Below, one piece after another: positions 7,989 through 17,217 of a stretch of 64,000 nucleotides of DNA. Under the pieces are notes generated by a model. It did not search any database and had not been told where the DNA came from. It saw nothing but the letters and a program-made list of their open reading frames with translations. How positions within the stretch are numbered: position 1 is the stretch's first letter; the number at the start of each line of letters is the position of its first letter. The stretch is from Caproicibacter sp047833665 (GTDB lineage Bacteria; Bacillota; Clostridia; Oscillospirales; Acutalibacteraceae): assembly GCA_047833665.1 (NCBI GenBank), contig CP181261.1, forward strand, positions 186,001 to 250,000. Reading direction: 5' to 3'. The translations under genes and the position numbers were made by a program.

Positions 7989-8246
7989 TTAGTTTACTCT
8001 GTAATATACCAAAATTGCAAGAAGCAAGAGCAACGCCTGCGCAACGTGCAAATCTACGGTCATTCCGAAGGTAAAGCGAAGAACAGCAAGGTCAACCGTT
8101 ACGGTGGAAATTCCAAAGCTGGCGCCGGCACTCAGAAAGGACAGAAATTGCATGCCCGCCGCCGCATCCGAAATCGCTTTTCCCAGAACAACCGCCAGAA
8201 CCAGCAGGACAATAAGCAGAAGCGTCTTTAGGATTCCCTTTTTCAT
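7989..8246 (-). CDS. DUF4321 small membrane protein
   Basis: 85 residues with two hydrophobic segments (about 5-24 and 60-82) and the MKKGILKTLLLIVLLVLAVV opening typical of DUF4321. The start is the ATG at 8246 behind GGAG; the longer frame extends through dut in another reading frame and is spurious. Position between dut and maf matches how this family often occurs in Clostridia. Function is unknown; its neighbours suggest a link to division or wall growth. Confidence 0.8.
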   Translation of the reverse strand: MKKGILKTLLLIVLLVLAVVLGKAISDAAAGMQFLSFLSAGASFGISTVTVDLAVLRFTFGMTVDLHVAQALLLLLAILVYYRVN

Positions 8247-8271
8247 ATGAAAAATCTCCGAACATTGATTT

Positions 8272-8709
8272 CTATTTTCCGGTGGAGCCAAATCCGCCTG
8301 TTCCGCGCTGGGTTTCGCCGAGGTCGTCCGTTTCCTCCAGCTCCGCTTGGTATACGGGCATAACCACCAGCTGAGCGAACCGCTCTCCCGGAGACAAAAG
8401 ATATGGGGTATCTCCCGTATTGCAAAGACCAACAATTAATTCTCCGCGGTAATCACTGTCAATAACACCGACGGCATTGGAAAGCGACACACCGTGTTTT
8501 ACCCCGAGTCCGCTCCGAGGGAAAATCAAACCGACCGTTTCCGGCCCCGGCAGCGCAATGGCTACACCCGTCGGGATTCGGTAAAGCCCGCGCGGCTCAA
8601 TCAAAATTGGCTCATCGATACACGCGTACAAATCCAGCCCGGCCGCCCCTTCGCTTCCGCGCGTGGGCAGTACTGCGTTTGGCTTAACTTTTTTAATTCG
8701 AATTTTCAT
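8272..8709 (-). CDS. dut: dUTP diphosphatase
   Basis: Trimeric dUTPase that turns dUTP into dUMP and keeps uracil out of DNA. 145 residues with all five motifs: GAAGLDLYA, PRSGLGVKHG, GVIDSDYRGEL, RFAQLVV and the flexible C-terminal RGTGGFGSTGK. Its ATG overlaps the stop of the U32 peptidase gene by 4 nt, so the two are coupled. Confidence 0.96.
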   Translation of the reverse strand: MKIRIKKVKPNAVLPTRGSEGAAGLDLYACIDEPILIEPRGLYRIPTGVAIALPGPETVGLIFPRSGLGVKHGVSLSNAVGVIDSDYRGELIVGLCNTGDTPYLLSPGERFAQLVVMPVYQAELEETDDLGETQRGTGGFGSTGK

Positions 8710-10796
8710 GCGTCCTCCCGCCGGGAAGCAAAGCCGCGGTAGTAAAGCCCCCGTGTAAAGGAGTTCGGCGGCGCTTTTGTTCCCGTTCCGTTTAAAATAT
8801 CATCAATGATTTGTTCCGCTTCACGCGGGGATTCCGTTGAAAAACGGAGCAAACCAAAATCTATGTTTTCCATTTCGTTCAATCGGTCCGCCATGGACAG
8901 CGGGACGGAATTGAGCACCTCGGTGCAGGCGCCATAGCACCTCACGGGGAATTTTATGCCCCGGCGGTCAGTCAGGGCAGATTTGTGCCGGCAGGAACGA
9001 CAGCCCCCCGGTGAATTTGCGGCCGGGCAGTTGCGGCAGAGCATCAGCGGCAGGCGTCCGTATATCATCAGCCCGCGCGGAAAACTCCCGCCGATATGTG
9101 CCGCCTGACGCAGTGTCAGTTCGAAAGAAAGCTCTGCATCCTGCAAACCAATCGAACGGTAAAACTCCAACGCCGGGGTATTCGTAATATTGAGTGAAAA
9201 CCCGCCGTGAACGGTCAACCCACATTCCTGCGCTAGCCGCACCCCATCGAGCGTACCTGCCCAAACATCCGTAATACCGGCAGCCTTTGCATTTTCAAGG
9301 CGCCGGCGCACCGCATTTTCGATGCCGAACATTCCGCGCGGCAATTCAACCGCGGCGGGGAAACCATCCGCAAGGAGGCGGGCAAGGCGGTGCGGCTCCG
9401 TTGTATAGGGAACATAGCAAAGTTCCAGCTTTTTGGCGTTTGAAGGCAAATCGGCATAAGGAAAGCGCGCCCGAAAGTGCATGGATTGTCCCCGATGTTT
9501 GCACGGTTTTTCATCCGCGCAATCCACCCATGGGATTTCCGGGCGCTCTGCAAGACGTTCCAGCAGCGCGTCGAGTGCGCTGCGCCGCATACGGTTTAAT
9601 TCCGCAGCCGGAGCGGCAAGGCCCGCGTCCAATTCCACTTTCGTGGAGTTAACATAAAATGGAGTCCCTCCGGTTTTTGCAAGCTGTGCAGAGCAGCGTT
9701 CTGCATCCAGCGCACGGTGCTCCGCACGCTGTGGAGCAGCGCCGGAAACAGTTACCGCAATACCGCTTTGCACCGCGGCTGTCAACTGCATCGGCTTATT
9801 ATATGTGATTTTGAGTGTAAAATCAACGGGAATTTTCGGTCTTTCTTTGGAATAAATTTTCCGCAGATCGGAGAGAACCTCCCCGGTTGCCGCAGCGGCG
9901 TCCTCCTTGGAGCGAACACCGAACATTTCCCGCCCCCGCTTGCCGTCCGGATAGCCGGTGGTAAAACCGGAGCGGGAAAACACTGCGCCCAGATTTTGCA
10001 GGAGCTTTTCCGGAATTTTTTCCCCGTCCGCCGCTAACCGGCAGGCCGCCGAGGCGGCTGCAACATATTCCGGACGCTTGAGCCTACCCTCAATTTTCGC
10101 GCAGACTGCCCCCGCTTTGGACAGCTCCGACAACCTGCGAATCATGGAAAGGTCTTTGAGGCTCAAATCGTGCCCCGTTCCTCCGGGTACAGAAAACGGC
10201 AATCGGCAAGGCTGCGCGCACATGCCCCGGTTGCCGCTGCGGGAACCGAGAACCGAGCTAAAATAACATTGACCGCTGACGGACATACATAAAGCGCCGT
10301 GCACAAATGTTTCCAATTCCACCGGGCAGGCGCTGTGTATTTCCGATATTTCCTCAAGAGAAAGCTCCCGTGCAAGTACAACCCGCGAAAAACCCAATTC
10401 ATACAGTGCTTTCGCGCCGGATGGCGTATGAACGCCCGTCTGCGTGGAGGCGTGCAGCAGCAAATCCGGCGCGTGCCGCATCAGCAGAGAGGCAAAGCCC
10501 ATATCCTGCACCAAAATGGCATCCACAGGCAGCGAGCAGGCAAAGCGCGCAAAATCAAGTGCCGCAGGCATCTCGTTATCCAACATCAGAGTGTTGATTG
10601 CAAGATATACTTTTACATTCCGCGCGTGGCAGTACTGAACTGCAGAGCGCAGTTCTTCTTCCGAAAAATTCTTAGCTCCCGCCCGTGCGGAAAAGCGCAC
10701 TCCGCCCAGATAAACAGCATCCGCTCCCGCGCGGACAGCCGCTATCAGACTTTCCTGTGAGCCGGCAGGAGCAAGAATCTCTATCTTACGGTTCAT
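8706..10796 (-). CDS. U32-family peptidase with C-terminal DUF3656-type region
   Basis: About 696 residues. The N-terminal half is a PF01136 (U32) barrel: IEILAPAGSQESLIAAVRAG at the start and the signature around residues 160-200 with ETFVHGALCMSVSGQCYFSS and NRGMCAQPCRLPF. Family relatives act in tRNA/rRNA hydroxylation (TrhP, RlhA) as well as supposed peptidases, so a modification role is as likely as proteolysis. The C-terminal part repeats a second cysteine cluster (LCRNCPAAN...GGCRSC), possibly an Fe-S site. Start ATG 10796 overlaps zapA by 11 nt; a TTG five codons upstream is possible. The stop overlaps dut by 4 nt. Confidence 0.9.
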   Translation of the reverse strand: MNRKIEILAPAGSQESLIAAVRAGADAVYLGGVRFSARAGAKNFSEEELRSAVQYCHARNVKVYLAINTLMLDNEMPAALDFARFACSLPVDAILVQDMGFASLLMRHAPDLLLHASTQTGVHTPSGAKALYELGFSRVVLARELSLEEISEIHSACPVELETFVHGALCMSVSGQCYFSSVLGSRSGNRGMCAQPCRLPFSVPGGTGHDLSLKDLSMIRRLSELSKAGAVCAKIEGRLKRPEYVAAASAACRLAADGEKIPEKLLQNLGAVFSRSGFTTGYPDGKRGREMFGVRSKEDAAAATGEVLSDLRKIYSKERPKIPVDFTLKITYNKPMQLTAAVQSGIAVTVSGAAPQRAEHRALDAERCSAQLAKTGGTPFYVNSTKVELDAGLAAPAAELNRMRRSALDALLERLAERPEIPWVDCADEKPCKHRGQSMHFRARFPYADLPSNAKKLELCYVPYTTEPHRLARLLADGFPAAVELPRGMFGIENAVRRRLENAKAAGITDVWAGTLDGVRLAQECGLTVHGGFSLNITNTPALEFYRSIGLQDAELSFELTLRQAAHIGGSFPRGLMIYGRLPLMLCRNCPAANSPGGCRSCRHKSALTDRRGIKFPVRCYGACTEVLNSVPLSMADRLNEMENIDFGLLRFSTESPREAEQIIDDILNGTGTKAPPNSFTRGLYYRGFASRREDA

Positions 10797-11304
10797 CGTT
10801 TTTCTTCTCAAAGAAACTCATAAAGCCCTCAGGGTCCGGGTTATCTTCATGATGTGTTACACGGGAAAAGTTTCCCTTCTGCGGGTGCGGAACATCCGCG
10901 CCCGGTGCAATCGGCGGCGCTTTCTCAGCAGGCGTCCCCTTCGGGATTTCTTCCCCCGCTGCGGACAGACGCGCGCGCAGTGTCTGAATTTCTCTTTTTA
11001 ATCGCTCAATTTCTCTGCGGGACTCCTCCGCCTCCAAACGAGCATGGGAGGAATCCTCCAGATAATCGCGGATTTGCCCGCGCAGATTTTCCGCCGTGTC
11101 AGCAGCCTTATGGGCTTCATCACAGAAGCTTAACGCGGCGATGATTGCAGCCATCGTGGTGGAAATGCGCTCATTTCGGGCCATAATGTCTTCGATGGTT
11201 TTCTGAACCTCGTCCCCAACGGAGCGCATATAACCCTCGCTGTCTTCAGAACTGATGACGCATTCACAGCCGCAGATATTTAGTTTAATCCTGTTCTTGC
11301 TCAA
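10786..11304 (-). CDS. zapA: Cell division protein ZapA with long coiled-coil tail
   Basis: FtsZ-bundling protein. Residues 1-95 match ZapA (opening MSKNRIKLNICGCECVISS, then a helix with YMRSVGDEVQKTIEDIM and MAAIIAALSFCDE). A charged coiled coil follows (about 85-120), then a proline-rich tail ending FMSFFEKKNDEP. 172 residues, longer than usual ZapA because of this tail. First gene of the division/wall run, overlapping the U32 peptidase gene. Confidence 0.88.
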   Translation of the reverse strand: MSKNRIKLNICGCECVISSEDSEGYMRSVGDEVQKTIEDIMARNERISTTMAAIIAALSFCDEAHKAADTAENLRGQIRDYLEDSSHARLEAEESRREIERLKREIQTLRARLSAAGEEIPKGTPAEKAPPIAPGADVPHPQKGNFSRVTHHEDNPDPEGFMSFFEKKNDEP

Positions 11305-11639
11305 AATCCATTCATTCCCTTTCGTGAAGCCGCGTTTTTTATATGCTTATTATAATCTATTTCCCCATAATATGAAAGAGATTTTCATTACTTTTCTCCT
11401 CCATTTTTCGCCACAGCATTGCCAACTCAACGATTTTTCCCGGCATTTGATGACTTTTTATTTTTTTGCAAATTGTGCAAAAACAGAGTGATTCTTCATT
11501 TAATAAATTTTTCTGAGGGAAGAAAATAATCTGCTGAAAATCCGCATGATAAACGGGAAAATTCAGCGACTAAACAGGAACAAAATACAAATATTCCATT
11601 CTTGAAAAATGGCATAATTTGGTGTACCATATACAAAAC
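11305..11639. other. Gene-less AT-rich spacer
   Basis: No gene, clear promoter or stable hairpin was recognised here. It should hold the zapA promoter on the minus strand near 11330-11400. The right part grades into the phosphorylase remnant. Confidence 0.5.
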
Positions 11640-11679
11640 CATATCAACATACGAATATTGTTTTCAAGCGTCCGTTTCC

Positions 11680-12243
11680 ATGATTTACAGACAGAAAGCC
11701 GCAGTGCTCTGTGTTCCAAACCAAATGGAGATGGGCCGAAGTGTATTGATACAGCTTGCAGAAAAACAAAAACCAAACAGGTTTATTCTCTGTGCATGGA
11801 ATTTCTTTTGGAACAGTCGCTGAAAACTGCCTTTTTTAGAGATTGAGAAAAATTCCCGCCAAGCTCTTGCCTGGCCGGACCTCAAACCGGATTTCCTATA
11901 TGAGCAAGAAGATGTGCTTCATGGAAATGCAAACTTTAAAACCAGCCGAATACCGTCCCGATGTATGCCTTGAAAACATTCCGGAGCTAAAAGCTAGTGT
12001 GGAAGCGCCGAATAAAGGCTAATGACCACTACCTTGTACATGCTGGCGGATTTTTCAGTTTGTGACAAGGCAAGGCATGTTTCCCAACAGCTGTACCGCG
12101 ACACATCAAAATCAAGACGCATAGGCTTTATCAACACAACAGCGCAGGCAAGCGTTTCCGGCGACTGCACTGCCCACGAATATACGGAAAACATCCGGCA
12201 TGCAAAGCAGGTGCCGGCCAAGTGCAGAAAACACGACATTTAA
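11680..12243 (+). pseudogene. Decayed glycogen/maltodextrin phosphorylase
   Basis: Three scattered frames recall alpha-glucan phosphorylase. At about 11781-11822 VYSLCMEFLLEQSL matches the family's YYLSMEFLLGRSL; at about 11850-11920 LKPDFLYEQEDVLHGN matches the next block (FLYEQEPDAGLGNG). At about 11928-12010 KPAEYRPDVCLENIPELK and, after a frame change near 12033, LADFSVCDKARHVSQQLYRD and AHEYTENIRH match the far C-terminus. So the two ends are joined with some 600 residues missing, plus frameshifts and stops. The intact GH13 gene follows at once, which fits an old glucan-utilisation operon. The match is from memory of the family pattern, not from a search. Confidence 0.75.
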
Positions 12244-12269
12244 ATATTTAAATTCCACAGGAGGAAAAC

Positions 12270-14132
12270 ATGATGTTCAATTCCCGCAATCCATTGTTCC
12301 GAAACCCGGTTGGAGCAGTGCCCTCCGGGACCCATGTCCACTTTAAAATCACCTTGCCACGCAGTCTGGGCTGTTCGAGTGCGCGGCTCGTAATCCGCAG
12401 TGGTATAGATAATCGCGAGGAAGAACTAGGTCTTTTTTGGTGCGGCATGAACGGTGACAGCGCGGAGTGGTGGGAATGTCATTGGGAAGCTGCCGAACCC
12501 GGTGTGTACTTTTATGAGTTTCTTTTAGAAACTCCCTGCGGGCTCCGCCGTTTAATGCGCGGCAGGGGAGGAGAAGGCGTATTCGACAGTGGCGCTCTCT
12601 GGCAACTGACGGTATTCCATAAAAATTTTACCACGCCGGATTGGCTTGCCGGCGGCGTGATATACCAAATTTTCCCTGATCGATTCCACGCTTCCGACAA
12701 AGCCAAAAAGAACGTTCCCGGTGACCGCAAACTACATAGCAACTGGGATGAAACCCCGGATTGGGAGCCGGATGCGCAGGGACGCATTACAAATTCCGAC
12801 TATTTTGGCGGTGATCTTGCCGGTATCCAAGAAAAATTGCCGTATTTAAAATCCCTCGGCGTCACATGCATTTATTTAAACCCGATTTTTGAAGCACATT
12901 CCAATCACCGGTACAATACGGCGGACTACACAAAAATCGACCCTCTGCTGGGAAATGAAGAGGATTTTCGTTCCCTTTGCAAAGAGGCCTCAAAGCTGGG
13001 CATCCGCATCCTGCTCGACGGCGTATTTAATCACACGGGAAGCGACAGCGTCTATTTTAACCGACAGGGACGCTATTCCCAAGTAGGCGCATATCAGTCG
13101 AAAGAATCGCGGTATTTTCCGTGGTACCGTTTTCAAAACTGGCCAAACGTCTATGACTGCTGGTGGAATTTTGATACCCTGCCGGATGTAAACGAAGAAA
13201 ATCCCGATTATCTGAATTTTATCTGCGGCGAAGACGGAATCATCCGCCGCTGGCTCCGCGCCGGTGCGGCGGGATGGCGGCTGGATGTGGCTGACGAACT
13301 GCCGGACGGCTTTCTGGAAGCCCTGCGATGCGCCGCCAAAGCAGAAAAGCCGGATGCCATAATCATTGGCGAAGTTTGGGAAGATGCCTCCAACAAAATC
13401 GCCTACGGCAAGCGGAGGCGCTATCTTTTGGGCAGTCAGCTCGACAGCGTGATGAACTATCCGTTCCGCACCGCGATTCTCGGGTTTCTAACCGGCGGAG
13501 ACGCAGCAGACTCCATGGAAATGATTCTTTCCGTGCTGGAAAACTATCCGCCCCAAGTGGTGCGGGTTCTGATGAACAACATCGGCACGCACGACACCGA
13601 GCGTGCATTAACCGTTCTAGCCGGAGAACCTCGCCGAAACCGAGGCCGCCGCTGGCAGTCTGAAACACGCTTATCCCCCGCTCAGCGGAGCAGAGGTCAG
13701 GCTCTGCTCAAATGCGCGTCCCTTCTTCAATACACCCTTCCGGGTGTTCCGTGCTTATATTACGGGGATGAAGCAGGGGTTGAGGGGTATGCAGACCCGT
13801 TTAACCGTGCAACCTACCCGTGGGGTCGGGAAGATAAGGAATTGCTTGAATGGTATCGTATGCTTGGAAAGCTCCGTGCAGAATGCGCCTGCCTCAAAGA
13901 CGGAAACTTCATACCTGTGGCGGCTTTTGACGATGTGCTGGCCTATGTGCGTTCCGGCAATTCAGACGCATTGCTTTGCGCCGTTAACCGTTCGCAGGAA
14001 GAAAGGGAAATTGTAGTGCCGCAGGAATGGAGTACGGCACAAATGCTTTTAGGAAACGCTCCGGATTCTCAGGGGGTTCTCTCCCTGCCGCCCTTCGGCT
14101 GTGCGGTCGGCCGGCGGACATGGAACACATGA
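12270..14132 (+). CDS. GH13 alpha-glycosidase (neopullulanase/cyclomaltodextrinase type)
   Basis: Cytosolic enzyme that cleaves alpha-1,4 (and perhaps alpha-1,6) glucosidic bonds in maltodextrins. 620 residues without signal peptide. Residues 1-115 look like an N-terminal beta-sandwich, as in neopullulanases. The barrel starts GGVIYQIFPDRF (about 128). Region I is DGVFNH (about 249), region II GWRLDVADE with the nucleophile Asp (about 337), region III GEVWED with the acid Glu (about 368) and region IV GTHDTE (about 441). The ATG at 12270 follows AGGAGGAAAAC; ATG 12273 is an equal choice. It lies 26 nt behind the phosphorylase remnant. Confidence 0.93.
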   Translation: MMFNSRNPLFRNPVGAVPSGTHVHFKITLPRSLGCSSARLVIRSGIDNREEELGLFWCGMNGDSAEWWECHWEAAEPGVYFYEFLLETPCGLRRLMRGRGGEGVFDSGALWQLTVFHKNFTTPDWLAGGVIYQIFPDRFHASDKAKKNVPGDRKLHSNWDETPDWEPDAQGRITNSDYFGGDLAGIQEKLPYLKSLGVTCIYLNPIFEAHSNHRYNTADYTKIDPLLGNEEDFRSLCKEASKLGIRILLDGVFNHTGSDSVYFNRQGRYSQVGAYQSKESRYFPWYRFQNWPNVYDCWWNFDTLPDVNEENPDYLNFICGEDGIIRRWLRAGAAGWRLDVADELPDGFLEALRCAAKAEKPDAIIIGEVWEDASNKIAYGKRRRYLLGSQLDSVMNYPFRTAILGFLTGGDAADSMEMILSVLENYPPQVVRVLMNNIGTHDTERALTVLAGEPRRNRGRRWQSETRLSPAQRSRGQALLKCASLLQYTLPGVPCLYYGDEAGVEGYADPFNRATYPWGREDKELLEWYRMLGKLRAECACLKDGNFIPVAAFDDVLAYVRSGNSDALLCAVNRSQEEREIVVPQEWSTAQMLLGNAPDSQGVLSLPPFGCAVGRRTWNT

Positions 14133-14352
14133 CTCGGCGGCGTCCGTTTTTAAACCGAACGCTGAAAACCGCCGCACATCGCACATATCAAATCCCGAAT
14201 TGTATTCCCGCTTGCTTTATAGTAGAATAAAGTAAATTTTGAATTCTGAAATGATAGACATAGCATAGACATATGGCATAGTTATATAGTTATATTTTGA
14301 ATCAGCACACCGATTGTCACCAAAGCTTGAAAATCTCACGGAGGAATTATCC

Positions 14353-15078
14353 ATGTGGAACGGATCGATTTTAAAATCAAATGCAAGAGTCGCACTCAGC
14401 GGACGGTACTGGGTATCTTTTCTTGTGACTTCTATTCTCGTCATACTGTCGGGAGGAGTTAACCTGATTCTGCCGGACTTTATTGTAAAGTTTCCTTTTC
14501 ATAAGTGGTCAGAGGTATGGTCGGTGACACCTTTCTTTTTCGCGTGGCATATCCATTTCGGTTGGTTGGATTTTCTGTATGTCATTTTCCTAGTTCATCC
14601 GCTTGTCATTGGAGTATCCCGTTACTTTGTGCGCAATCATTATGAATTCACTCCGGTGGAAACCATGTTCAGCGGCTTTCAATGGGATTATTTAAACGGC
14701 GTGGCAGTCATGTTCTTAACACAACTGTTCATCATTTTGTGGTCCCTGCTGTTCATCATTCCCGGCATTGTCAAGTTAGTACAGTACAGTATGGTTCCGT
14801 TCCTGCTTTCCGACAATCCCTCTCTTCCGGGGGAACGTGCGCGGCAAATCAGCCGACAGATGACCGATGGGCAGAAAGGTAAAATCTTTTTGTTCTGGCT
14901 GTCTTTCCTTGGTTGGTTTTTGCTCGGCGCGCTGTGTTTCGGCGTTGGAATACTGTTTGTCCTCCCGTATTTTGCCGCTTCTCAAACGGAGCTTTATTTG
15001 TGCCTGCGCGATCGGGCTCTGAGTTTGGGATTTGTCCGTCCCGAGGAACTTTGCCTAACCCCTCCTGGGCGCGTTTGA
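14353..15078 (+). CDS. DUF975 (YciC-like) membrane protein
   Basis: 241 residues with about five hydrophobic segments. The family pattern is clear: N-terminal KSNARVALSGRYW, central FIIPGIVKLVQYSMVPFLLSDNP, then ISRQMTDGQKGKIFLFWLSFLGW and a final VLPYFAASQTELYLCL. The start is the ATG at 14353 behind CGGAGGAATTATCC; 13 upstream codons are spurious. No function is known for the family. The 220-nt gap before it holds nothing I could assign. Confidence 0.85.
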   Translation: MWNGSILKSNARVALSGRYWVSFLVTSILVILSGGVNLILPDFIVKFPFHKWSEVWSVTPFFFAWHIHFGWLDFLYVIFLVHPLVIGVSRYFVRNHYEFTPVETMFSGFQWDYLNGVAVMFLTQLFIILWSLLFIIPGIVKLVQYSMVPFLLSDNPSLPGERARQISRQMTDGQKGKIFLFWLSFLGWFLLGALCFGVGILFVLPYFAASQTELYLCLRDRALSLGFVRPEELCLTPPGRV

Positions 15079-15221
15079 CCGCATCTGACGGGCAATCCTG
15101 TTCCGTATTTTTGCACTGCAGAATAAAAAAATTCTATTGATTCCTAAATATTCCAGTTTTTCGACCGATATGCTTTATATGGAGAGACTTATAGAAATTA
15201 CAATGTAAAGCAGGGTTGATT

Positions 15222-15674
15222 ATGGCAGTAGAAGGAATCACAGCATCTGCATCGGTTGTTTCATCGGATATCACTTCAGATACTGCGCAGGAACGTATTT
15301 CCGAACTTGTACGGCTGGAACAAGATGTCCAAAAGCTGAAATCGGAGTATAAAAACAAGGCAAAAAACAAAGGCATGTCGCAGATTGAGATCAATGCAAA
15401 AATCAGAAAATATGAAAAGCTGATTGCAAAAATTGAAGAGGAAATCCGCCGGATTAAGAGAAAAGAATCGGCAAAACCGGTTGAATTACGCAAAGGACAA
15501 GAAAAAAAAGACGGTGTTTCCAAAAGACGCGACAACTCCATACCCTCTGTTGCCGCGTTAAAAGCTTCTTACCGCATGCTCCCGCCTGCCAACCTTTCGT
15601 TGCAGGATGTTCCCGAAACAGACAAATTAGACCCGGACTCACCGGTGGGTAATAATATAAACAAATTGATATAA
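15222..15674 (+). CDS. Hypothetical coiled-coil protein
   Basis: 150 residues. A serine/threonine-rich start (MAVEGITASASVVSS) is followed by a charged coiled coil (about 25-90, with LVRLEQDVQKLKSEYKNKAK and KIEEEIRRIKRKE), then a proline/aspartate-rich tail. It recalls FlxA-like proteins, but that is only a resemblance. ATG at 15222 is preferred over the TTG two codons earlier; its ribosome site (AGGG) is weak. No signal peptide. Confidence 0.65.
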   Translation: MAVEGITASASVVSSDITSDTAQERISELVRLEQDVQKLKSEYKNKAKNKGMSQIEINAKIRKYEKLIAKIEEEIRRIKRKESAKPVELRKGQEKKDGVSKRRDNSIPSVAALKASYRMLPPANLSLQDVPETDKLDPDSPVGNNINKLI

Positions 15675-15805
15675 AATTAAAATTCTTTTTCTCTGGGGAA
15701 TGCGAATTTCTATCTGGACATGCCCAATACCGGATGAAATAGCCTAGCGCAGATTTCCTTAGATATGTTATGACAGTTTCGGAGTATGAAATCGTGAAAA
15801 CAAGA

Positions 15806-15850
15806 ATCCCTCTCTTTCCGCAGTACCTTTGTGGAAAGAGGGGGATTTCT
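15806..15850. terminator. Bidirectional terminator
   Basis: A 14-bp stem with one G-U pair (15806-15819 with 15833-15846), then TTCTTTTC on the plus strand. It separates the coiled-coil gene from the convergent glycosyltransferase gene. Confidence 0.8.
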
Positions 15851-15882
15851 TTTCGTTCAAATGGTACGGCAAAGCCGCCGGC

Positions 15883-17004
15883 TTAATGTGTTTTTTCGTA
15901 TAGATCCTGAATCAGCCTAAGAATATTTTCGGCAGAATGTGATTTATCAAAACCTTTACAGGAAGCGCGCATTTCGCTGAGTTTTTTACTGTCTATCAGC
16001 AATTCTTTTATTGTTTCTCCGCAGTTCTCTCCGTTTTGCAGCTTAACCGCCATATGGTGGTTTAACAGAAAGTTTGCATTATCTTCCTCCTGCCCCGGAA
16101 TTGCGTCAAAAACAGCAAGCGGAATACCGCAGGCCAGCGCCTCCGAAACGGTCAATCCTCCGGGCTTTGTAATCAGCAAATCCGCAGCGTGCATGTAATT
16201 TTCCACTTCGTTTGTAAAAAACACCAGTTTTGTCGGTTTTGGACTGCCCGGAACCAATTTGGAAAATGCCTCATAAAGCTTTTCATTGCGCCCCGTAATG
16301 ACAATGATTTGAAACTTCTGCTCTAAACGGACAATCTGCTGATATATTTTTAATATATTGGTCACACCAAAGCTTCCCGCCATGATTAGGATGGTGGGCA
16401 AATCCGGGTCCATTCCGATTTTTTTCAAAAATGCCGGCCTGTCACTCGCTGTAAAAAACACATTTTCCACCGGAATGCCGAATGGATAAATTTTCTCTTT
16501 TGGAGCTCCCATTGCTTCCATTTCCGAAATCATATCGCCGTTTGAAACCACATAAGCGTCCACCCGGTCGGCAATCCACGCGCGGTGCGGTCCGTAGTCG
16601 GTCATCAAACAAATCAGCGGCGCCGTAACAACCCCTGCCTTTTTCAAGTGCGAAATCATCTCTGTGGCAAACGGATGCGTGGAAATAATCACATCCGGAT
16701 TTTCCTTTTCCAGCAGAGGAACCAGCTTCATGCTGAACACACCGCTGAATCGGAACATCAGGTTGGAAAGCAGGCTGTTTTTGTTGGTTTTGCGGTAGAG
16801 CCGCCCGAATACATTCGGGGCTTTTGTCGCAAGAAAACGGTATCCGTCACAGACCGTTTTGTCCAGTACGCTGCTGATGCTTTTCAGAGCATCTGCCACA
16901 ACAACCTCGCTGTCTGCTGAATGTTCTGCAATATAAGTCTGTATGGCACGGGAGGCACGCAAATGTCCCCCGCCGGTCGCCGCTGTTAAAATTAATATTT
17001 TCAC
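15883..17004 (-). CDS. UgtP/MGDG-synthase-like glycosyltransferase
   Basis: GT28-type enzyme of the diacylglycerol glucosyltransferase family, which makes glycolipids at the cytoplasmic face of the membrane. 373 residues. The N-terminal domain has ILILTAATGGGHLRASRAI and the acceptor-side STHPFATEMISHL; the C-terminal nucleotide-sugar domain has MAGSFG, VITGRNEKLY, and the signature LITKPGGLTVSEALACGIPL. Relatives include MurG. Glycolipid synthesis is inferred from the MGDG_synth N-terminal pattern. It stands alone on the minus strand. Confidence 0.88.
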   Translation of the reverse strand: MKILILTAATGGGHLRASRAIQTYIAEHSADSEVVVADALKSISSVLDKTVCDGYRFLATKAPNVFGRLYRKTNKNSLLSNLMFRFSGVFSMKLVPLLEKENPDVIISTHPFATEMISHLKKAGVVTAPLICLMTDYGPHRAWIADRVDAYVVSNGDMISEMEAMGAPKEKIYPFGIPVENVFFTASDRPAFLKKIGMDPDLPTILIMAGSFGVTNILKIYQQIVRLEQKFQIIVITGRNEKLYEAFSKLVPGSPKPTKLVFFTNEVENYMHAADLLITKPGGLTVSEALACGIPLAVFDAIPGQEEDNANFLLNHHMAVKLQNGENCGETIKELLIDSKKLSEMRASCKGFDKSHSAENILRLIQDLYEKTH

Positions 17005-17217
17005 GGAAACACCCCTAAAATCATCTTTAAACGAAATTTTCTCCGGGTTATATTGGTTTTTTATTATATCATATATTGAAAAAAGATACCACTACGGCCC
17101 TCTCCCCAAACTTCGACAATTAAAGCAAAATGGTAAAAATACTGTAACTTAATTCCATGCTCATAAGAGTTATAATGAAATAACAAACATAGTGCAACTG
17201 GACAGGAGGTTTGAACT

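Noticed and set aside
11602..11846. Two overlapping 73-75-codon frames as small genes
   Set aside because: They cover the phosphorylase N-terminal remnant in different frames and have no ribosome sites.
12022..12243. 73-codon frame as an independent small gene
   Set aside because: Its sequence matches the C-terminus of glycogen phosphorylase, so it belongs to the pseudogene.
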